From assembly GCA_030158305.1 (NCBI GenBank), contig JAOATE010000046.1, positions 1,321-48,137 of the forward strand: a stretch of 46,817 nucleotides of DNA. The letters are read 5' to 3'. How positions within the stretch are numbered: the stretch's first letter is position 1; every line of letters begins with the position of its first letter. The notes beneath the pieces were generated by a model. The model was not told the DNA's origin and made no database searches. It saw nothing but the letters and a program-made list of their open reading frames with translations. A program made the position numbers and the translations under genes. Source of the stretch: Burkholderiaceae bacterium (GTDB lineage: Bacteria; Pseudomonadota; Gammaproteobacteria; Burkholderiales; Burkholderiaceae_B). Below are positions 41,615 through 46,817 of the stretch, piece by piece.

Positions 41615-42083
41615 GCTGTCGCTCACGATCCACTATGCGGTGGAGGCCAAAACCTTGCCCCGGTGGAGAATCCGAAGCTGGGTGCAACGCGCGATGCTGG
41701 CTGCGCAACTAGAGGGCAAGACGTCTTTTACACGCATGCAAGTAGGTTTAAGAATTGTTGGGCTCAAAGAAGCACAACAACTGAACGCGGGCTACCGCCA
41801 AAAAGACTACGCAACCAACGTCCTGACCTTCGAATATGGTGTCCAACCTGACGGCACGGCCGCAGGCGATATTGTGTTGTGTCTGCCCGTTCTTAAACGC
41901 GAAGCCAGAGAGCAGCGCAAAGACTTTCTTTGTCATGCTGCACACCTGATCATTCACGGCACCTTGCATGCACTTGGCTACGATCACGAAAAAGCACGCG
42001 ACGCCACACGCATGGAAACCTTAGAAACAAGCATCCTCGCCACAATGGGGATCGATAACCCTTACTTGATTCACGAGAAATGA
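41586..42083 (+). CDS. ybeY: Endoribonuclease / rRNA maturation factor YbeY
   Basis: A 165-residue YbeY with the zinc-binding HGTLHALGYDH motif near residue 123 and the central NVLTFEY segment. It is a single-strand endoribonuclease needed for 16S rRNA 3' end maturation and ribosome quality control. The start at 41586 overlaps phoH; an ATG at 41580 is equally possible and neither has a clear Shine-Dalgarno, which suggests coupling to phoH translation. Confidence 0.94.
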   Translation: MSKPNKTAPELSLTIHYAVEAKTLPRWRIRSWVQRAMLAAQLEGKTSFTRMQVGLRIVGLKEAQQLNAGYRQKDYATNVLTFEYGVQPDGTAAGDIVLCLPVLKREAREQRKDFLCHAAHLIIHGTLHALGYDHEKARDATRMETLETSILATMGIDNPYLIHEK

Positions 42084-42152
42084 CTGCTGTTTCAGCATTT
42101 GACGGGGTCGTTTCAGGTTATCCTTGTTCTTCCTAAACTCTGTCCCTGGACG

Positions 42153-43040
42153 ATGTCAGATCCTTATCCTGCTGCCGAATCTTCAACCCCTTCGGCCAAG
42201 CCCAACCGCCCCCGCCTCCTAGACCGACTCTTATCGCTGGTTCGTCGCGAACCCGAAGACCGCGAAGGCATCATGGCCGTCCTCAATGCAGCTCGCGAAC
42301 GCGAACTCATTGATGCAGACGCCTACTCGATGCTCAAAGGTGCGCTCGCGGTCTCAGAACAAACAGCCTTAGACATCATGGTGCCACGTGCCCGGATGGA
42401 CTTACTCGATGTGTCGCAATCGATTTCGACTCTCATGCCTGAGATCATCGAAACAGCGCACTCTCGCTTCCCTGTTTTTGAAGGCTCGCGAGAAAACATC
42501 ATTGGCGTAGTGATGACCAAGGATCTCTTGCGGCACCTGCTCAATCCAAATTTAACGTTGCGTGACTTGGTGAGACCCGCTGTCTTCATTCCAGAAACCA
42601 AACGTTTAAACGTCTTGCTCCAAGAGTTTCGTCGTAACCGTAACCATATTGCTGTGGTCATCGACGAGCATGGTGGCATCACTGGGCTCGTCACACTCGA
42701 AGACGTCCTCGAGCAAATCGTCGGAGCGATTGAAGACGAATACGATGTCGATGGCGCGAAAACAATTTTCCCCGATGGTGTGCGGGCTTGGCGCATTCTT
42801 GCCACCACAGAAATCGAAGTCTTCAACGAAGTGCTCGGCTCAGACCTACCAACAGGCGAATATGACACTGTAGGTGGCTGGCTTGCGCATGAGCTTGGCC
42901 ATATCCCCAAACGAGGTGATGCCTGCCAACATGGTGATCTGCGCATCGAAGTCATGCGCGCAGATGCCAGACGTGCACTTTGGCTCCGTGCCAAGGCTCG
43001 CGGTAAAGCTGAGCCTGTGCGAGTCTCGCCTTCAGCGTGA
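42153..43040 (+). CDS. corC: CorC-like CBS-domain protein, magnesium/cobalt efflux
   Basis: A 295-residue cytoplasmic CorC/YbeX protein. Two CBS domains (about residues 75-195, including MVPRARMDLLDV and IIGVVMTKDLL) precede the CorC_HlyC domain with a VGGWLAHELGHIP motif. It has no membrane segments. It is linked to magnesium/cobalt export and, in E. coli, to ribosome metabolism. The start at 42153 was preferred over the ATG at 42099 because conserved sequence begins after it. It overlaps lnt by 4 bases. Confidence 0.92.
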   Translation: MSDPYPAAESSTPSAKPNRPRLLDRLLSLVRREPEDREGIMAVLNAARERELIDADAYSMLKGALAVSEQTALDIMVPRARMDLLDVSQSISTLMPEIIETAHSRFPVFEGSRENIIGVVMTKDLLRHLLNPNLTLRDLVRPAVFIPETKRLNVLLQEFRRNRNHIAVVIDEHGGITGLVTLEDVLEQIVGAIEDEYDVDGAKTIFPDGVRAWRILATTEIEVFNEVLGSDLPTGEYDTVGGWLAHELGHIPKRGDACQHGDLRIEVMRADARRALWLRAKARGKAEPVRVSPSA

Positions 43041-44716
43041 ACGGGCTCTGGCTCAAAGGGCGACTCGCCCTCGGGTTGCTCTTGGGCGGTGCACTTCACG
43101 CCCTGAGTTTTGCGCCCGACCCACTTCCACAATGGGCGCTCAGCCCCCTACAGCTTTGCACCATGTCCTGGCTCGTCACCTGCGTCTGGCGTGCGCCCAG
43201 CGGCCTCTACGCGGCCCGCAGGGCATGGTTCTTTGCGCTAGGTAGTTTTAGCATCGGTTTGTACTGGCTCACGATCAGCATGCATTTTTATGGCTACATG
43301 CCCATGCCGCTTGCGATTGCGGCATTGATTGCTCTGAGCGCATATCTTGCGTTATTTGCCAGCTTAGCCGCTTGGCTGGTTCATCTTGTCAAAGCTGCTA
43401 CGGTCACGTCTTTATCAAACATGAGCTGGGCCGTTTTAGCCTGGGCGGCGGCATGGACACTTGCCGAATGGTTGCGTGCGACACTTTTTACAGGCTTTCC
43501 ATGGCTCAACACTGGGTATGCCCACGTCGATAGCTGGTTCGCTGGCTGGTCCAGTGTTTTAGGCTTATACGGCGTCACTTTTGTGACGGCTTTTGTTGCG
43601 GCGTCGATCGCAGCCCTTGTCGGCATGCAAGCCAATCATCCAAAGCGTGCCCTCATCGGTGTCGTGGCATTTGGATTGGCAGCCCTCGGCTGGGCACTGA
43701 GTCAGGTAAATTGGTCCACCCCTGCAGGCGCTCCACTTGTCGCACGACTTGTGCAGGGCAACGTCGATCAAGGCGTCAAGTTCACCCCAGACCACCTCTC
43801 CAAGATTATCCAAGAGCATCTGCGCTTAGCTGCAACGCCAACACCTGCAGGCTTCCCTACACCCCAAGTTGTCTTGCTTCCTGAGACCGTCATGGCTGTG
43901 TTTCAACACCAGATTGCACCGAGTGCTTGGCAGGCCTGGATCGCTGTTGCAAAAGGCCAAAACAGTACGATCTTGATGGGTACAGCATTATTTGACACCC
44001 AGACAGGAAACTACACCAACAGCGTGATTGGCATCGATGGCAATACGACTGTGCAACAGCTATCTGAAGCTACGATGGCGCAACGCTACGACAAAAGCCA
44101 TCTGGTGCCATTTGGTGAGTTTGTCCCGTTCGGCTTCAGATGGTTCGTCAACCTGATGTCGATTCCGCTCGGCGACTTTACGCGCGGAACTGCGACGCAA
44201 CAGCCTTTTGCCGTCGATGGTCAGCGTATTGCGCCGAACATTTGCTATGAAGACGTGTTTGGTGAGGAATTGTTACCTGCCGTGCGCGGGACATTGGGTG
44301 CAAAGGATTCAGCGGGTCGATCAGCTCACGACGCGAACGGCACTGATGGCGCCACTATCTTGGCAAACTTTAGCAATCTCGCGTGGTTCGGAAACTCTTG
44401 GGCACTGAGACAGCATTGGCAGATGTCGCGCATGCGCGCGCTTGAAACCTCACGTCCTATTTTGCGTGCCACTAATACCGGTGCCTCAGGTGCGATCGAT
44501 CATCGCGGCCGTGACATCGCTCAGCTCCCTCCCAATCGCGTCGGCGTGCTCGACACCACCGTACAAGGTCAGCAAGGGCTCACGCCTTATGTGCGCATTG
44601 GAAATAGCCTCATTCTCGGCCTGTCCCTGCTGGTACTCTTCGCCGCCTGGCTGCGACGTAAAACCAAACAACACAACGCTCACAGTCCCGACATTCACAG
44701 TGACTCCCTTCGATGA
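43037..44716 (+). CDS. lnt: Apolipoprotein N-acyltransferase
   Basis: A 559-residue inner-membrane enzyme that adds the third acyl chain to lipoproteins. About seven transmembrane helices flank a periplasmic nitrilase-like domain. The catalytic triad is Glu in LLPETVMAV, Lys in YDKSHLVPFGEFVP and Cys in NICYEDVFGEE. The start codon is GTG within a GTGA overlap with the corC stop. It overlaps the next gene by 4 bases as well. Confidence 0.96.
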   Translation: MNGLWLKGRLALGLLLGGALHALSFAPDPLPQWALSPLQLCTMSWLVTCVWRAPSGLYAARRAWFFALGSFSIGLYWLTISMHFYGYMPMPLAIAALIALSAYLALFASLAAWLVHLVKAATVTSLSNMSWAVLAWAAAWTLAEWLRATLFTGFPWLNTGYAHVDSWFAGWSSVLGLYGVTFVTAFVAASIAALVGMQANHPKRALIGVVAFGLAALGWALSQVNWSTPAGAPLVARLVQGNVDQGVKFTPDHLSKIIQEHLRLAATPTPAGFPTPQVVLLPETVMAVFQHQIAPSAWQAWIAVAKGQNSTILMGTALFDTQTGNYTNSVIGIDGNTTVQQLSEATMAQRYDKSHLVPFGEFVPFGFRWFVNLMSIPLGDFTRGTATQQPFAVDGQRIAPNICYEDVFGEELLPAVRGTLGAKDSAGRSAHDANGTDGATILANFSNLAWFGNSWALRQHWQMSRMRALETSRPILRATNTGASGAIDHRGRDIAQLPPNRVGVLDTTVQGQQGLTPYVRIGNSLILGLSLLVLFAAWLRRKTKQHNAHSPDIHSDSLR

Positions 44717-45861
44717 GCGCGCTCAGACTCCAGGCGATCGAACACATTTCTGAGATTGAAGCCGCACATTGGGATGCACTCGTCGCAGCGAGCGGAGGTT
44801 CTGTGTTGAGCCAGCACGCGTTTTTGCAGGCCTTTGAAACCTCAGGCAGCGTCGCCCCCGACACCGGCTGGCAACCCAGACATCTTTTACTGTGGGAAAA
44901 CGACAGCCTAGTGGCAGCGATTCCGCTGTATGCCAAGGGCCACTCCTACGGCGAGTTTGTGTTCGACTGGGCATGGGCAGAGGCCTACCAACGAAATGGC
45001 CTGGAATACTACCCAAAATGGCTCACGGCCATCCCTTTTACACCGGTGCCTGGCGCGAGACTTCTGACCACAGCACCCTACCGTGCTCTGGCCGCAGCCG
45101 CTTTATTGCAATGGGCCAAAAAAAGCGGCCTGTCCTCACTGCACGTCCTCTACACCACTCCCCAGGATACCGAGGCCCTTGTGCAAGCCGGCTGTATGCG
45201 TCGCACCCACACACAGTTTCATTGGTTCAACCGCGACTGGCCTGATTTCGAGAGTTTTTTATCCAGCCTGACACAACCCAAGCGTAAAAAAATCCGCGCC
45301 GAACGCCGCAAAGTCCGCGAAGCCGGCGTGACGACCCGAGTCCTGTCAGGTGCGCAGATCACGGCAGAAGACTGGGCGTTCTTTTATCGCTGCTATGCCA
45401 ACACCTATCATGTGCGAGGCAATACACCCTATCTCACACCTGAGTTTTTCCTGACGGTGGGTGAGTTGCTTTCAGAGCATTGCGTCATGGCCATCGCCAC
45501 ACGACGGGATCAACCCATCGCAGCCTCCTTGCTCTGGCTCGATACAGTCGACGGACAGCGCAAGCTGTATGGCCGCTACTGGGGTGCACTCGAGCACGTC
45601 GATTGCCTGCACTTTGAGTTGGCCTACTACACGCCACTCGAGTGGGCGCTTGCCAACAACATCGCAGTCGTCGAAGGGGGTGCCCAAGGTGAGCACAAAC
45701 TCGCCCGAGGCTTTGAGCCTGTGCAGACCCAGTCGACGCACTGGCTTGCGCATCCGGGCTTTGCAGATGCCGTAGAAAAGTTTCTAGAGCGTGAGCGTGC
45801 CGGGGTGGACAACTATTTGGGGAGTCTGAGCTCGCCTTTTCGGGGGGAGATTGGGGATTGA
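44713..45861 (+). CDS. FemAB-like GNAT-fold acyltransferase
   Basis: A 382-residue protein of the peptidoglycan-biosynthesis-like family (PF04339), which combines two GNAT-like domains as in FemAB. Conserved blocks include LSQHAFLQAFE near the N-terminus, FDWAWAEAY, the basic QPKRKKIRAERRKVREAG stretch and EGGAQGEHKLARGFEP near the C-terminus. The family is widespread in proteobacteria; its substrate is not established. It overlaps lnt by 4 bases and ends the operon. Confidence 0.9.
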   Translation: MSALRLQAIEHISEIEAAHWDALVAASGGSVLSQHAFLQAFETSGSVAPDTGWQPRHLLLWENDSLVAAIPLYAKGHSYGEFVFDWAWAEAYQRNGLEYYPKWLTAIPFTPVPGARLLTTAPYRALAAAALLQWAKKSGLSSLHVLYTTPQDTEALVQAGCMRRTHTQFHWFNRDWPDFESFLSSLTQPKRKKIRAERRKVREAGVTTRVLSGAQITAEDWAFFYRCYANTYHVRGNTPYLTPEFFLTVGELLSEHCVMAIATRRDQPIAASLLWLDTVDGQRKLYGRYWGALEHVDCLHFELAYYTPLEWALANNIAVVEGGAQGEHKLARGFEPVQTQSTHWLAHPGFADAVEKFLERERAGVDNYLGSLSSPFRGEIGD

Positions 45862-45879
45862 GTTTTATTTTAGTGAGAG

Positions 45880-45895
45880 CCTCGATTTCTCGAGG
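45880..45895. terminator. Short hairpin at the end of the antitoxin-like gene
   Basis: CCTCGA and TCGAGG form a perfect 6-base stem; read on the minus strand the loop is GAAA, a stable tetraloop. It lies 2 bases after the antitoxin-like stop codon and 18 bases after the FemAB-like stop. Neither side has a strong T-tract, so termination would be weak. Confidence 0.35.
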
Positions 45896-45897
45896 AT

Positions 45898-46329
45898 TTA
45901 TGCCGCTAAACGCCATCCCGACCGAGTATCGGACAATATAAGTTTTTCACCTTGTCTAAAATCAAGATCAATTAATTGGTTAATAATTTCTTGTACCTTA
46001 ACGTTGCCATCAATTTTTTCAAGATATAACAACCTTATCAGTCGATCATAGCCTTTAGGCATGCGACCACGCCTCTCCCAAAGTGAAACCGTTTGTTCGC
46101 TGCTACCCAAAAGATCAGCTAAACGCTTTTGTGAAAGCCCAAGCTCTTTTCTTAAAAACCGAATCTCAGACGCATTCAAGTTCGACTTTTCTGCGATAGA
46201 ACGACCGATTACCTCATGCAACTCCTCTACATCACTTATTGAAATGGCAGTCTCGCCATCGATTTCGCAAATGTCGTAGCCATTCGTCAGCCAAACATTA
46301 TGCAAACCACATTCAGTGTAGTGATACAT
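45898..46329 (-). CDS. HTH-domain antitoxin-like protein (MqsA/YgiT-like)
   Basis: A 143-residue protein with an Xre-type helix-turn-helix at about residues 53-90 (LRKELGLSQKRLADLLGSSEQTVSLWERRG). The N-terminal MYHYTECGLHNVWLTNGY segment resembles the toxin-binding part of YgiT/MqsA antitoxins, but the CxxC zinc motifs are missing. It follows a DUF4258-like gene by 15 bases, the toxin-first order of mqsRA-type modules. A gagaggac site precedes the ATG. It probably neutralises its neighbour and represses the operon. Confidence 0.82.
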   Translation of the reverse strand: MYHYTECGLHNVWLTNGYDICEIDGETAISISDVEELHEVIGRSIAEKSNLNASEIRFLRKELGLSQKRLADLLGSSEQTVSLWERRGRMPKGYDRLIRLLYLEKIDGNVKVQEIINQLIDLDFRQGEKLILSDTRSGWRLAA

Positions 46330-46344
46330 GTATGTCCTCTCTTC

Positions 46345-46656
46345 TCAAAATACCGTGACGACAGCGATCATCTTCCCGCATGCGCCTTGCTTAAGCGCCA
46401 CAGCAACTTTTACATCATCGCCAGCAATTAAGTGTCGCATCGTGAGCCTCCAGTCTCCTTTGATATCCAGATGAGCGCTTTCGAAAATGAAACCAGCTCT
46501 CAAGCAACACAAAACTTGTTTCAACGTAATGTTTCTCTGCAGCATGCGTACCCTTGCATGTGACGTTACGTAAACATTCGCACTCTTTAAAGCGAGATCA
46601 CGAACGATACGCAAAGCATTTGCATCGTTAAGACGGATAGGAATGACATTGACCAT
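46345..46656 (-). CDS. DUF4258-like putative toxin
   Basis: A 103-residue protein whose core, SHARVRMLQRNITLKQVLCCLRAG (about residues 32-55) and the C-terminal MIAVVTVF, fits DUF4258, a small fold related to RelE-like ribonucleases. His33, Arg35, Arg37 and Arg41 are candidate active-site residues. Together with the adjacent HTH protein it forms a probable type II toxin-antitoxin pair. The ATG has no Shine-Dalgarno and lies inside an inverted repeat, so it may be read from a leaderless transcript. Confidence 0.72.
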   Translation of the reverse strand: MVNVIPIRLNDANALRIVRDLALKSANVYVTSHARVRMLQRNITLKQVLCCLRAGFIFESAHLDIKGDWRLTMRHLIAGDDVKVAVALKQGACGKMIAVVTVF

Positions 46657-46677
46657 ACCCGTAATTATTATGGGTAT
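46655..46677. promoter_or_regulatory. Inverted repeat over the toxin start, candidate operator
   Basis: ATACCC and GGGTAT form perfect 6-base arms separated by 11 AT-rich bases. On the minus strand the spacer includes CATAAT, a good -10 hexamer, whose start site would fall almost at the toxin ATG. An HTH antitoxin binding here would block RNA polymerase, the usual autoregulation of such modules. Confidence 0.5.
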
Positions 46678-46769
46678 TTTACAGAGATACTAATCCTTTT
46701 ACACACTCAGACATCCGTTACATTTTGATTCAACGAGGCTTGCAATTCTGAACTGAGCGGAAAGGCGAC

Positions 46770-46798
46770 TTGCGCGAATGCCAAAATTTGTGCATAAT
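46770..46798 (+). promoter_or_regulatory. Candidate sigma-70 promoter reading out of the window
   Basis: TTGCGC (46770-46775) and CATAAT (46793-46798) are 17 bases apart. The -10 matches 5 of 6 consensus bases, the -35 only 3. The following CCCGTTTCTTCGCTG recalls leaders of stable RNA operons in Burkholderiales, so an rRNA or tRNA gene may lie just beyond the edge; this is a guess. Confidence 0.4.
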
Positions 46799-46817
46799 CC
46801 CGTTTCTTCGCTGTCGA

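Noticed and set aside
42323-43132. Open frame of 269 codons opposite corC and lnt
   Set aside because: Low-complexity, Ser/Arg-rich translation typical of a reverse-strand shadow; both genes on the other strand are convincing.

Overview
The window looks like chromosomal DNA of a betaproteobacterium, most likely order Burkholderiales and probably family Alcaligenaceae. The reasons are a Bug-type (tripartite tricarboxylate transporter) receptor, a tkt-gap-pgk / fba-purC-purE-purK-sua5 arrangement, a queA-tgt-yajC-secD-secF string followed by miaB-phoH-ybeY-corC-lnt, and Burkholderiales-like UbiD and PBP4 proteins. The genus cannot be fixed from the sequence alone. I see no rRNA or tRNA gene, CRISPR array, insertion sequence or prophage. 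No stretch longer than 300 bases lacks a gene.

Region 1 (1-9925) is an accessory acyl-CoA catabolic block. A minus-strand run acs - ech - SDR - acd - hbd - degenerate HAD - racemase - bug has gaps of 54 bases or less or short overlaps. It encodes activation of a carboxylic acid to its CoA thioester, racemisation at a 2-methyl centre, dehydrogenation, hydration, two candidate 3-hydroxyacyl-CoA dehydrogenases and a periplasmic solute receptor. There is no thiolase, ring-cleaving hydrolase or regulator in view, so the pathway is incomplete here and the substrate is unknown. Beyond it lie two divergent SDR-fold genes, both of which have lost the whole Asn-Ser-Tyr-Lys catalytic tetrad, and the start of one unrecognised gene.

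Region 2 (10071-24117) is central metabolism on the minus strand: sua5, purK, purE, purC and fba in one tight operon, and pgk, gap and tkt in another. The interval between pgk and fba, where many relatives carry pyk, instead holds a SAM methyltransferase, a cbpA-cbpM-mogA operon with a sigma-32-like promoter, and a small cupin. A long hairpin at the 3' end of pgk probably terminates from both sides. RsmE and an orphan barstar-like protein follow.

Region 3 (24283-33572) holds a malic enzyme-phosphotransacetylase fusion, a degenerate FAD-binding protein, an aminotransferase, a UbiD-type decarboxylase, an orphan FecCD-type permease coupled to an unrecognised exported protein, and PBP4 (dacB).

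Region 4 (33681-45861) is a plus-strand housekeeping block: queA, tgt, yajC, secD, secF, miaB, phoH, ybeY, corC, lnt and a FemAB-like acyltransferase. Many of these genes overlap by 4 bases.

Region 5 (45898-46817) is a small accessory module. It has a DUF4258-like putative toxin and an HTH antitoxin with an inverted repeat over the toxin start, followed at the window edge by a promoter pointing out of the window.
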